64,000 nt of DNA. It comes from RGIG5612 sp045616165. Lineage in GTDB: Bacteria; Bacillota; Clostridia; Lachnospirales; Lachnospiraceae. Positions within the stretch are counted from its first letter, which is position 1. Each line of letters begins with the position of its first letter. Made by a program: the position numbers and the translations under genes. Below, one piece after another: positions 24,424 through 32,014 of the stretch. The stretch spans positions 62,001 to 126,000 of the forward strand of contig JAZLGF010000013.1 of the NCBI GenBank assembly GCA_045616165.1, in the 5' to 3' direction. The notes under the pieces were generated by a model. The model was given only the letters and a program-made list of their open reading frames with translations. It ran no database searches and had not been told where the DNA came from.

Positions 24424-24485
24424 ATGAGAGATAGTATCAATACTATAATTGTTAAGACAATCATTAATATTTCATATGCTGACAT
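24414..24485 (-). CDS. Holin-like type I toxin peptide, 23 residues
   Basis: On the minus strand ATG 24485 follows AAAGGGGGA and encodes MSAYEILMIVLTIIVLILSL plus I-K-N. It has one membrane helix with a charged end, the pattern of small holin-like toxins common in Firmicutes (family 'putative holin-like toxin'). The mRNA leader to the right has a GGCAT hairpin (24576-24591) and a block GGAGCTGCC...GGCGGTTAGCCC that resembles the 5' end of the antitoxin RNA, so both RNAs carry related hairpins. The gene is far below usual length limits. A membrane-damaging role is inferred from family. Confidence 0.7.
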   Translation of the reverse strand: MSAYEILMIVLTIIVLILSLIKN

Positions 24486-24734
24486 AAGCATTCCCCCTTT
24501 CTTAACAAGACTAGAGAGTATGCACCCTCAGTGAAGAGGGCTAACCGCCTACCGAATATGGCAGCTCCTATGTAAAGGCATAAAGATGCCTAAACACCAA
24601 TTTTTCTTATCGCTTTTTAATCGGAATCAATAAAAGAACTTTTAGAATTTTCAGAACGTATTTTATTGACTTAATTCATAATACAACAAAATCAAAACTA
24701 ATTCAATGTTTACATTTTTAGATTTTTTGAAAAA

Positions 24735-24794
24735 ACGGAGAAACAAGCCCACTTCTGAAGGCAATTTTGCATTTTTATGGGGCATTATCTCCAC
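24735..24794 (+). repeat. Diverged relative of the 67-bp repeat
   Basis: This sequence shares ACTT.TGAA.GCAA.TTGCATTTTTATGGG with the 67-bp repeats at 5687 and 7236. The outer stem is different but still pairs (GGAGA...TCTCC instead of CGGA...TCCG), and the inner pair CCCA/TGGG replaces ACCA/TGGGT. Changes on both sides of a stem suggest a conserved folded RNA or DNA structure. Nothing else is visible between 24600 and 24735. Confidence 0.6.
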
Positions 24795-24825
24795 TATTCA
24801 TGTTAGAGCAATGGGTTTAAGAAGT

Positions 24826-24929
24826 TTGACGCTTAATAATAATTATGTTACATTAGTCGTGGAAAGAGAATGACCTCCTGGCGTCTTGCAAGCTGGGTGT
24901 ACGGGTAAACGTAGGATCATTCTTTTTTT
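24826..24929 (+). ncRNA. Stand-alone small RNA gene candidate
   Basis: TTGACG (24826-24831), exactly 17 nt and TACATT (24849-24854) form a strong promoter. The predicted transcript begins near 24860 and ends after a closing stem AGAATGA (24867-24873)/TCATTCT (24917-24923) with T7. The interior is GC-rich compared with the surroundings. No ORF of useful size lies inside. At about 70 bases with both start and stop signals it looks like a complete small RNA gene. I do not recognise the family. Confidence 0.6.
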
Positions 24930-24996
24930 GTTTTAAATTAAAGTTTGCGGTATCGAATGACTGTTGCAAATTATCAATTAAAAAGGAACGTAGCTC

Positions 24997-25109
24997 TTGT
25001 AAAATCGTGCGAAGCATGTACAATATAGATATGAGGAGCTACCGATAGACGGTTAGCCCAATATGGATTATAAAGATAACCGCTTATTGGCCATGGCGGT
25101 TATTTTTTT
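24997..25109 (+). ncRNA. Antitoxin-like small RNA, module copy C
   Basis: TTGTAA (24997-25002), 16 nt and TACAAT (25019-25024) form the promoter. The RNA, from about 25031, has the shared hairpin and ends with a perfect ATAACCGC/GCGGTTAT stem and T7. Copies A, B, C and the toxin-locus copy keep the terminator stem while changing its sequence, which supports function. Confidence 0.6.
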
Positions 25110-25213
25110 ATGATTGAATTCAGAAAATTAGATGTGATACCTCCTAAAAATATAAAAATTGTTTCAGAAGCAGGACCTTTCATCCACATTTGTGCACTTA
25201 TTAGATTTCCCAT
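25100..25213 (-). other. Toxin-side remnant opposite small RNA copy C
   Basis: The minus strand keeps a promoter-like TTGCAA-N17-TCTAAT (25228-25200), a perfect AGGAGG (25139-25144), and an end ATA-AAA-AAA-TAA aligned with the last codons of the toxin at 24414. Nothing starting with ATG follows the AGGAGG. One open frame does run through it: MGNLISAQMW, then MKGPASETIFIFLGGITSNF and L-N-S-I-I-K-K (37 residues), but its first ATG lies before the likely transcript start. Differences between copies A, B and C are mostly amino-acid changing. The better reading is a toxin gene that lost its core. Confidence 0.4.
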
Positions 25214-25222
25214 CCGGTTAGT

Positions 25223-25391
25223 TTGCAATATTTCGGTGGCTGTTGTATATTAGTAGAGCACATTCGTGCATTGAGCGACTCGCTCAAATCTGGCAGTATC
25301 TGCCAACAAATTCAATTAAATAAATTTTTATAGGCAGACGTGATTCTTTTTTGATTTGCGCAGAATTATGCTCTGCCGGAAAGAGGTATGT
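25223..25391 (+). promoter_or_regulatory. Promoter and structured leader, copy C
   Basis: TTGCAA (25223-25228), 17 nt, TATATT (25246-25251), then the same three hairpins, linker, GGCAGA...TCTGCC and GGAAAGAGG as in copies A and B. The near identity of copies B and C extends to the start codon and MELN. Confidence 0.7.
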
Positions 25392-25970
25392 ATGGAATTA
25401 AACAATCGCTTAGAGTTTTCAGATGATAACAATGATATGAATACACATCAACGAAATGTATCAATAATTCAAGATATTGATGGTAATAATATTGTTGTAA
25501 TAAATGATATTAGATTTAAAGGAAAAAGATCGGTTAATTGGAAAGAGGTTAGAGAATATCTTAAAGAATTTATTGGAGATTTCTATACAATAGCTGCTAC
25601 AGGAGATATGGTTTATATTGGTTCTGATTTAGCTAGCGAGTATTCAGGATCAGTTTATACTAAAAAATTGAAAGGAACAGTAGCAAAAGCGAAAGCTAAT
25701 GCTTCGCAAGGAATACCAGAATTAATTAAAATTTCAAAAGATAAAAATTTTAGAGAAAATAAAGGCGAAAAACATAATTGGAATGCGAAATATGGATGGT
25801 ATAGGTATAATTCTAGATTTGCTTTGCCAGTATATGATGAAAACGGAGAGATTGAAAGATATAATATATTTCACGCATCTATGCTAATAAGGCATGCTAA
25901 TGATGGAAAAAAGTATTTATATGATATTATTGACATAAAAAAAGAAACGAGCACCCCGTTGGAGTCATAA
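25392..25970 (+). CDS. PBECR-like predicted nuclease-fold protein
   Basis: A 192-residue soluble protein. The arrangement of 'INDIRFKGKRSVNWKEVREYL', 'GDMVYIGSDLASEYSGSVYT' (acidic then S-x-Y-T) and the late 'FHASMLIRHANDGKKYLYDI' resembles the phage-associated Barnase-EndoU-ColicinE5/RelE-like (PBECR) domains, found in phage and island proteins and often predicted to be RNases. This is recognised from pattern memory and is not certain. The first codons MELN come from the shared module. It is followed by a truncated copy of the module's start at 26051. Confidence 0.5.
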   Translation: MELNNRLEFSDDNNDMNTHQRNVSIIQDIDGNNIVVINDIRFKGKRSVNWKEVREYLKEFIGDFYTIAATGDMVYIGSDLASEYSGSVYTKKLKGTVAKAKANASQGIPELIKISKDKNFRENKGEKHNWNAKYGWYRYNSRFALPVYDENGEIERYNIFHASMLIRHANDGKKYLYDIIDIKKETSTPLES

Positions 25971-26050
25971 GACTTTACTTGGCACAAAACCCATTTCTTT
26001 TATGAGCTTATTATAGTTTATGAATTTTGGCGTGTCAAATAATTTAAAAG

Positions 26051-26080
26051 AAACTTGCACTTGTAAAATCGTGCGAAGCA
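26051..26080 (+). repeat. Truncated module start after PBECR-like gene
   Basis: Thirty bases match the opening of module copies at 23060 and 24304 (ACTTGCACTTG...GCGAAGCA), then the match stops abruptly and unrelated sequence begins. It contains a GCAC/GTGC pair. This marks the right edge of the repeat array. Confidence 0.75.
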
Positions 26081-26097
26081 GGGCTATTGGGTTTATT

Positions 26098-26126
26098 TTG
26101 CATCAATGGGCTAAGTATTATATAAT
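26098..26126 (+). promoter_or_regulatory. Promoter of DUF5684 gene
   Basis: TTGCAT (26098-26103), 17 nt and TATAAT (26121-26126) form a near-consensus sigma-A promoter 33 bases before the start codon. Confidence 0.7.
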
Positions 26127-26159
26127 ATAGGTAAATAAATTTTAGAAAGGGAGAAGACT

Positions 26160-26552
26160 ATGATTACTGTTTTTACACTTATTACACTTTACACAACATT
26201 TAGTGTTTCAAGAAAGCTTGGATTGAAGGGTTGGGAGTTTTTCGTACCGTTCTATAACCTTTATAAGTTTGTTGAAGTTGCAACGGGTAACGGATGGCTT
26301 TGCTTTTTACTTTTTATCGGCTTAATCCCTATTGTAGGTTGGGTTTTTGACCTTGTTGTACTTATTGTATGGGGTGCTAAATTCGCATGCAAAGTTTCTA
26401 AAGCTTATGGCGAATATAATTGCCAGCCTGGTTGGGTATTCTTTATTGGAGAATTCTATATGCCATTCTATGTATTTAAGGATGCTCCAAAATGCGACGA
26501 CCCACTTAACAAATTTGTTACTAGATTTTTTACATTAGATAAGGCTGAATAA
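26160..26552 (+). CDS. DUF5684 membrane protein
   Basis: A 130-residue membrane protein with three or four hydrophobic segments. The pattern G-L-K-G-W-E-F-F-V-P-F-Y-N-L-Y-K and later 'LIPIVGWVFDLVVLIVWG' fits DUF5684, whose members are small membrane proteins with a W-x-x-x-x-P-x-Y-N-x-Y loop, sometimes next to or fused with signal peptidase. The function is unknown. Ribosome binding site GGGAGAAG. The next gene starts 5 bases after the stop. Confidence 0.7.
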   Translation: MITVFTLITLYTTFSVSRKLGLKGWEFFVPFYNLYKFVEVATGNGWLCFLLFIGLIPIVGWVFDLVVLIVWGAKFACKVSKAYGEYNCQPGWVFFIGEFYMPFYVFKDAPKCDDPLNKFVTRFFTLDKAE

Positions 26553-26556
26553 TTTA

Positions 26557-27507
26557 TTGAAAAACAAATTAATTAAAAAAATTATACTTTGCACAATGGC
26601 GACGCTTATTAGTGTCGCCTTGTGTGCATGTTCAGAAATCAAACTTTCCACAGGTAAAGAAAAAGAAGTGCTTATTGATGTTGAGGGAGTAACTTCTTCA
26701 ATAGAAGATGCTTATTTTTGCCTTATGGAAACAATTTATAATTACCAAAATGATTTAGGCACAGGTTATTTTTGGGAAGCTCCGATAGGCTCGCAAAACA
26801 TGAAAGAATATATTAAAGAGAGTGTTAAGGACGAACTTACAAGAATAACGGCTGGTGCGGTTTTGGCGGATAAAAAAGCGGTTTATCTTACAGAAGATGA
26901 ACAAGAAAACGTTAAACTTATCGCAAAAAAAGCTTTTGAAAATGTTAGCAAGAATTTTAGCGTTGCAAATATTAATGTAACGGAAGAAAACGCTTATAAC
27001 GTTTATCTAAAAAGAGAACTTTATAATAAGATGTTTGACGCGCTAACTTTAGAGGCTAAGGATTCAATCTCAAAAGAAGATACAAAAGTTATCGTTGTTA
27101 ATTATGTTGAACTTCCAATAAAGACAACAAGTAATGATGCTAATGAATTATGGCAAAAGGTTAAGGAGTCCGGAAATCTTGTTAAGACATGCGAAGATGC
27201 AGGCTATAAGGTTAAAAGGCAAATAAAGCTTTCTAAGGGAATGATGAATTCGAGCTTTGACGAGGTTGCTTTTTTACTTCTTGATAATGAAATTAGCGAA
27301 GTTGTTGAAAGTAAAGACGGACTTTATATTATCGAGTGCGTTAATGATGATGTCGTAGCCGACTCAACGGCTAGCTATAATATGGCGGTTCACCAGGCTC
27401 AAGATCAATGTTTTGACGAAGTATATAACGAATTTTCCAAAGAAACACATATGTATTTTAATAATAATCTTTGGAAAAAGATTGATATAGATAAATTATT
27501 AAAATGA
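26557..27507 (+). CDS. PrsA/SurA-like foldase lipoprotein
   Basis: A 316-residue lipoprotein starting with TTG. The signal peptide ends in lipobox L-C-A-C. Residues about 45-170 are helical, like the SurA N-terminal chaperone domain. Residues about 175-270 look like a degenerate parvulin domain: 'VVNYVELPIKTTSNDANELW', 'VAFLLLDNEISEVVESKDGL' and 'YIIECVNDD' match strand and helix order. It likely helps fold secreted proteins at the outer membrane face. No strong ribosome binding site is seen apart from AAGG 12 bases upstream. Confidence 0.72.
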   Translation: MKNKLIKKIILCTMATLISVALCACSEIKLSTGKEKEVLIDVEGVTSSIEDAYFCLMETIYNYQNDLGTGYFWEAPIGSQNMKEYIKESVKDELTRITAGAVLADKKAVYLTEDEQENVKLIAKKAFENVSKNFSVANINVTEENAYNVYLKRELYNKMFDALTLEAKDSISKEDTKVIVVNYVELPIKTTSNDANELWQKVKESGNLVKTCEDAGYKVKRQIKLSKGMMNSSFDEVAFLLLDNEISEVVESKDGLYIIECVNDDVVADSTASYNMAVHQAQDQCFDEVYNEFSKETHMYFNNNLWKKIDIDKLLK

Positions 27508-27525
27508 TGGAAAGATAACGAATAG

Positions 27526-30018
27526 ATGGAACTTGCTAATCAAAAGAGTAAAATTTTTCTAAATAAATGGCTGCCTTTATTGGTAGCCTTTTTAGCTCCA
27601 ATTTTAATTCTTATTATCATCTATATTGTTAGAGGAATTTTCCCTTTCGGAGAGCAGATGTATTTGCGCTCTGACATGTACCACCAATACGCTCCTTTCT
27701 TTAAGCAGTTCCAGTACATGTTAAAGAATGGGCAAAGCCTTGCTTTTAGCTGGAACATCGGGCTTGGCACGGACTTTGCTAGTACATACGCTTATTATTT
27801 AGCATCTCCTTTAAACTGGATTGTTGCTTTTTTACCTTCTAGCGCAATTCCGGAAATCATGAACTCATTTATTATTTTTAAGTCAGGGCTTATGTCTTTA
27901 TTTTTTACTTATTATCTTAGCAAAAAATTTGGAAAGCTTAATTTACTTACTAGCTCGTTTGGTATTTTTTATGCGCTTTCTAGTTACATGGCAGCTTATA
28001 GTTGGAACCTTATGTGGATTGACTGCCTTGTTTTATTCCCGTTAATTATCCTTGGCCTTGAGCGTCTCGTTAAAGAGGGGAAAGGTTATTTATATACTAT
28101 TTGCGTAGGTATATGCGTCTTATCTAATTATTATATTTCGATAATGATTGCATTCTTTTTGATTTTCTATTTTGTTTATCTTTTGCTTACTGAAGGCAAA
28201 GTTTTTGGAAAGAGCAATGTCCTTAAAAAGATTGTGCACTTTGCTACTAGTTCGTTTATTGGAGGTCTTATAGGTGCGGTTTGCTTTCTTCCCGCGCTTT
28301 GCACTCTTTTTGGCACAGCTTCGGGAGAGTCTTCTTTTCCTAATACGTTAAAATGTTACTTTGACTTTATCCAGTTTGCGACACATGGGCTAATGAATCA
28401 GGAAGTTACTATGCTAAAAGGGTATGTTCCAAATATTTATTGTACTATTTTAGCTTTTGCGCTTGTTCCACTTTTCTGGATTGCCAAAAAGATTGACTTA
28501 AAAGAAAAAATTGGCAAAACTATTTTGCTTGCGATTTTAATTTTTAGTTTTGCTTTTAATATTCCGGCTTATATCTGGCATGGCTTTCATTTCCCGAATA
28601 GCCTTTGTGCCCGCCATTCTTTTATCTATATCTTTTTAATTTTGCTTATATGTTACGAAGTCTTGTTAAGGATAAAAGAGTATTCTGTTGTTAGCATTAT
28701 TGTATGTTTCGCTTTAGCGATTGGAGCGGTTATAGCACTTAAATTCTTAAATGATACTAGTACGCTTCCGTTAAATGTTTTTATCATGTGCATTATCTTT
28801 TTAGTTTCTTACGCTGTGATGTGCTTACTTATAAGGGGCGTTCCTTTATTTAGGTTTGTATTTATCGCTGCCTTTTGTGCTATCGCTATTGTAGAAGTTT
28901 ATATTAATACTGAAGATACCGGTTATGGCACGACTAATAGATTTGCTTATGTAAAAGATAATGAGGCGATAGCAACTCTTACAAAAGATATTGATGAGTT
29001 TTACAGGGTAGAGAAAGTAAGTAGAAAGACTAAGAACGACGGTACATGGAACAATTATAAATCGGCTTCTATGTTTTCATCAACAACTCCTAGTGCGATT
29101 TCTAAATTTTATTCAAAATTTGGCATGCAAAGCAAGGCTAATTCGTTTGGATTTTATGGATTTACACCGCTTAGTGCTCAGCTTTTAGATGTTAAATATT
29201 TACTTTCTAATGAGAAAATTAGTGATCCTTTAATGAAGCTTAGCGATAGGGCTGATGACGAAAATTATTTATATGAATATAAGTTAGATTCAAGTCTGGG
29301 CTATTTAGTAAATGAAGACATTGATAAAAAGTTTGATACAAATAGTAATAATCCGTTCCGTGTTCAAAATGAATTTGTAAAAGCTAGTGTTGGCGCAGCC
29401 CCAATATTTGAATATGGCGAAATTATTAGTGGCGAAAACATTAAAGTTTTAGTAGGTAAAGACGGCAAAGGATTTTTATTTATCGGCTGTGATGTTGATG
29501 ATGTAAATGTAAAAGTAAGTAGGGAGGATATTATCCTTAGAAATAAAAAGTTTTCATCGATTGAAAATGAAAGGCTAATTGATATAGGCGATGTTAAAGA
29601 AGGCGATGTTCTTGAAATTTTTGCTTCTAATAACAAAAGATTAAATATAATTAGCGCAATTATGGATTATGAAGCCTTTAATAAAGCATCAAACCTTCTT
29701 AGCAAAAACATGATGGAAGTCGTAGAGTATGAAGGAAATTATGTTAAAGCTAAGGTTAATGTTAAAGATGATAAAAAGGCTATGCTTCTTACTTCTATAC
29801 CGGCCGATCCAGGCTGGAGTGTATATATAGACGGTAAGAAGAGTAACTTTTATAAATTTGAAGATGCATTTTTACAAATTCCAGTGTCAGAAGGTGAGCA
29901 TGTTATTGAGTTTAAGTACCATGCACCGGGATTTTTAGCTGGATTAATTCTTTCAATTATTGCGATTTTATCCTTGATAATTAAGAGAATTTACTGTAAA
30001 ATACAAAAGTTCGAGTAA
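27526..30018 (+). CDS. yfhO: YfhO family membrane protein
   Basis: An 830-residue protein with about 12-14 membrane helices in the first 470 residues and a C-terminal extracytoplasmic domain. The start region 'GEQMYLRSDMYHQYAPFFKQ' with the S-D-M-x-x-Q-Y/H motif and 'SWNIGLGTDFASTYAYYLAS' are hallmarks of YfhO, a GT-C-like fold. In Bacillus and Listeria, YfhO takes part in glycosylating lipoteichoic acid. The tail 'TSIPADPGWSVYIDGKKSNF' is also conserved. It follows the foldase gene by 18 bases, probably as one operon. Confidence 0.9.
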   Translation: MELANQKSKIFLNKWLPLLVAFLAPILILIIIYIVRGIFPFGEQMYLRSDMYHQYAPFFKQFQYMLKNGQSLAFSWNIGLGTDFASTYAYYLASPLNWIVAFLPSSAIPEIMNSFIIFKSGLMSLFFTYYLSKKFGKLNLLTSSFGIFYALSSYMAAYSWNLMWIDCLVLFPLIILGLERLVKEGKGYLYTICVGICVLSNYYISIMIAFFLIFYFVYLLLTEGKVFGKSNVLKKIVHFATSSFIGGLIGAVCFLPALCTLFGTASGESSFPNTLKCYFDFIQFATHGLMNQEVTMLKGYVPNIYCTILAFALVPLFWIAKKIDLKEKIGKTILLAILIFSFAFNIPAYIWHGFHFPNSLCARHSFIYIFLILLICYEVLLRIKEYSVVSIIVCFALAIGAVIALKFLNDTSTLPLNVFIMCIIFLVSYAVMCLLIRGVPLFRFVFIAAFCAIAIVEVYINTEDTGYGTTNRFAYVKDNEAIATLTKDIDEFYRVEKVSRKTKNDGTWNNYKSASMFSSTTPSAISKFYSKFGMQSKANSFGFYGFTPLSAQLLDVKYLLSNEKISDPLMKLSDRADDENYLYEYKLDSSLGYLVNEDIDKKFDTNSNNPFRVQNEFVKASVGAAPIFEYGEIISGENIKVLVGKDGKGFLFIGCDVDDVNVKVSREDIILRNKKFSSIENERLIDIGDVKEGDVLEIFASNNKRLNIISAIMDYEAFNKASNLLSKNMMEVVEYEGNYVKAKVNVKDDKKAMLLTSIPADPGWSVYIDGKKSNFYKFEDAFLQIPVSEGEHVIEFKYHAPGFLAGLILSIIAILSLIIKRIYCKIQKFE

Positions 30019-30122
30019 TCACCCGGGCCTATTTCGCGGCATGTGCCTTTGACAAGTAACCAAAGGTAGCTAAGAAAGATGACAGCCAGGGGAAGTAAAA
30101 AACAAAGAAGGAGGTATATAAC
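30019..30122 (+). promoter_or_regulatory. Intergenic leader before rpsB
   Basis: The 104-base gap contains a GGCATGTGCC palindrome, a CCTTTG/CAAAGG hairpin (30047-30066) and strong AAGGAGG before rpsB. TTGACA at 30049-30054 could be a -35, but the -10 16 bases later (TAAGAA) is weak. It may be a ribosomal-protein leader. I see no clear terminator for yfhO. Confidence 0.35.
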
Positions 30123-30884
30123 ATGAGCGTTATATCTATGAAACAGTTACTTGAAGCTGGTGTTCATTTCGGACATCAAACAAGAAGATGGAACCCTAAA
30201 ATGGCTCCATATATCTACACAGAAAGAAATGGTATCTATATTATCGATCTTCAAAAGACAGTTGGTATGATTGATGATGCGTTTGATGCAATTTCTGACA
30301 TCGCAGCCCAAGGCGGCACAATCCTTTTCGTTGGTACTAAAAAGCAAGCACAGGAAGCTATCCAAAGCGAAGCTCTTCGTTGTGGTATGTTCTATGTAAA
30401 TGAAAGATGGCTTGGTGGTATGCTTACCAACTTCAAAACAATCCAGAGCAGAATTAAAAGATTAAAAGACATCGAGAAGATGGCTGAAGACGGAACATTT
30501 TCAGTTCTTCCTAAAAAAGAAGTTGCTATGCTCCAAAAAGAGCATGAAAAACTCGAGAAGAACCTTGGCGGTATTAAAGACATGAAGAAAGTTCCTGATG
30601 CTATTTTCGTAGTTGATCCTAAGAAAGAAAAAATTAGTATTCAGGAAGCTCATAAACTTGGTATTCCACTTATTGGTATTTGCGATACAAACTGCGATCC
30701 TGATGATCTCGACTTCGTTATCCCAGGAAACGATGATGCTATCCGTGCAGTAAAACTTATCGTTGCTAAGATGGCTGACGCTATTATCGAAGCTAACCAA
30801 GGTGAAGAGTTTGTAACTGAAGCTACTGAGCAAGCTGATGCAGACGCAGCAGTAGAAGCAGTAGCAGAAGAAGCAGCTGAATAA
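30123..30884 (+). CDS. rpsB: 30S ribosomal protein S2
   Basis: A 253-residue S2. It begins M-S-V-I-S-M-K-Q-L-L-E-A-G-V-H-F-G-H-Q-T-R-R-W-N-P-K-M (the invariant S2 opening), with later 'VGTKKQAQEAI' and 'NERWLGGMLTNFKTI'. The protein ends in an acidic Ala/Glu tail. S2 sits on the 30S subunit near S1 and the mRNA exit. It is followed by tsf after 30 bases, the usual pair. Confidence 0.98.
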   Translation: MSVISMKQLLEAGVHFGHQTRRWNPKMAPYIYTERNGIYIIDLQKTVGMIDDAFDAISDIAAQGGTILFVGTKKQAQEAIQSEALRCGMFYVNERWLGGMLTNFKTIQSRIKRLKDIEKMAEDGTFSVLPKKEVAMLQKEHEKLEKNLGGIKDMKKVPDAIFVVDPKKEKISIQEAHKLGIPLIGICDTNCDPDDLDFVIPGNDDAIRAVKLIVAKMADAIIEANQGEEFVTEATEQADADAAVEAVAEEAAE

Positions 30885-30914
30885 TTTATTGTTTTTATAT
30901 AAGGAGGTTTAACT

Positions 30915-32006
30915 ATGGCAGAAGTAACCACAGCTATGGTAAAAGAACTTAGAGATTTAACAGGCGCTGGCATTATGGCATGTAAGAATGCCCTTGTTGA
31001 AAATGACGGCGATATGGATAAAGCAGTTGAGGCTCTTAGAAAATCTGGTGAAGCTAAAGCTGTTAAAAAAGCTAGCAGAATTGCAGCTGAAGGTATTGTA
31101 AAAGTTGTTGTTGAAGGTAACACAGCTGTTGTTGTTGAAGTTAACTCAGAAACTGACTTCGTAGCAAAGAATGAAAAATTCCAGAACTTCGTTACTGAAG
31201 TTGCTAAGCAAATCGCTACTGGAAACGCTACTGACGTTGAAGGTCTTCTTGCTGAGCCATGGGCAGCTGAACCAGAAAAAACAGTTAACGATGCTCTTAT
31301 TAACATGATCGCTACAATCGGTGAGAAAATGACTATCAGAAGATTTGAAAAGGTTGTATCTGATGGCGTTATGGTTCCTTATATCCACGGTGGCGGACGT
31401 ATTGGTGTTTTAGTTGAAGCTGAATGCGAAAACAACGAAGCTAACCAAGAAGCTCTTAAGAACATCGCTATGCAGGTAGCAGCTATGAATCCTGAGTACA
31501 TTACTCGTGAAGATATGTCACAGGAAGCATTAGACAAATTAAAAGAAATCACTGTTGAAAGCGCACTTAATACTCCTGATACACTTCCAAAACCAATCCT
31601 ACTTAAACTCATTGATAGAGCATGCAATGAAAAAGTTTGGTCAGACGAAGATATCGCTATTTACGGTGAGCAAAAGAACAACATGAACTATCTCTTCAAC
31701 TTTTTATCAGACGATGCTAAGACTCAGCTTGCTGGTCTTGCTAATCAAGATAGAGATTCTATCACAACTGATAAGATTTTCGTTGGTGCTGTTGAAGGTC
31801 GTTTTGCTAAACAGCTTAAAGAAATCTGTCTCGTTGATCAGGTTTATGTTAAAGCTGAAGACGGAAAACAATCTGTTGGTGCTTACTTAAAGAGTGTTGA
31901 TGCTAATCTTAAACTTAAGAAATTTGTTCGTTTTGAAACTGGCGAAGGTATCCAAAAGAAAGAAGAGAACTTTGCTGAAGAAGTTGCAAAACAAATGAAT
32001 ATGTAA
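30915..32006 (+). CDS. tsf: Elongation factor Ts
   Basis: A 363-residue EF-Ts, the nucleotide exchange factor of EF-Tu. Residues 1-40 form the UBA-like N-domain ('LRDLTGAGIMACKNALVEND'), followed by the core with 'TDFVAKNEKF'. The canonical end ('GRFAKQLKEICLVDQ') comes unusually late. About 60-70 residues around 215-285 (after 'TPDTLPKPILLKLI') have no counterpart in the common 290-310-residue proteins. Ribosome binding site AAGGAGG. Confidence 0.97.
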   Translation: MAEVTTAMVKELRDLTGAGIMACKNALVENDGDMDKAVEALRKSGEAKAVKKASRIAAEGIVKVVVEGNTAVVVEVNSETDFVAKNEKFQNFVTEVAKQIATGNATDVEGLLAEPWAAEPEKTVNDALINMIATIGEKMTIRRFEKVVSDGVMVPYIHGGGRIGVLVEAECENNEANQEALKNIAMQVAAMNPEYITREDMSQEALDKLKEITVESALNTPDTLPKPILLKLIDRACNEKVWSDEDIAIYGEQKNNMNYLFNFLSDDAKTQLAGLANQDRDSITTDKIFVGAVEGRFAKQLKEICLVDQVYVKAEDGKQSVGAYLKSVDANLKLKKFVRFETGEGIQKKEENFAEEVAKQMNM

Positions 32007-32014
32007 TTTAAATA

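Noticed and set aside
24859..24929. Bacterial SRP (scRNA) or another known housekeeping RNA
   Set aside because: The characteristic SRP loop sequence is missing and the closing stem does not match any housekeeping RNA I know.
21570..26080. A CRISPR array
   Set aside because: The repeats are long, few, unequally spaced by whole genes, and contain promoters; there are no short uniform spacers or cas genes.
30049..30076. A strong separate promoter for rpsB
   Set aside because: TTGACA is good but the facing -10 matches at only three positions, so it is noted only within the leader entry.
30650..31306. A 218-residue minus-strand ORF over rpsB and tsf
   Set aside because: It is antisense to two certain genes and its Ser/Ala/Thr-rich translation is the usual shadow of Ala/Glu-rich coding sequence.
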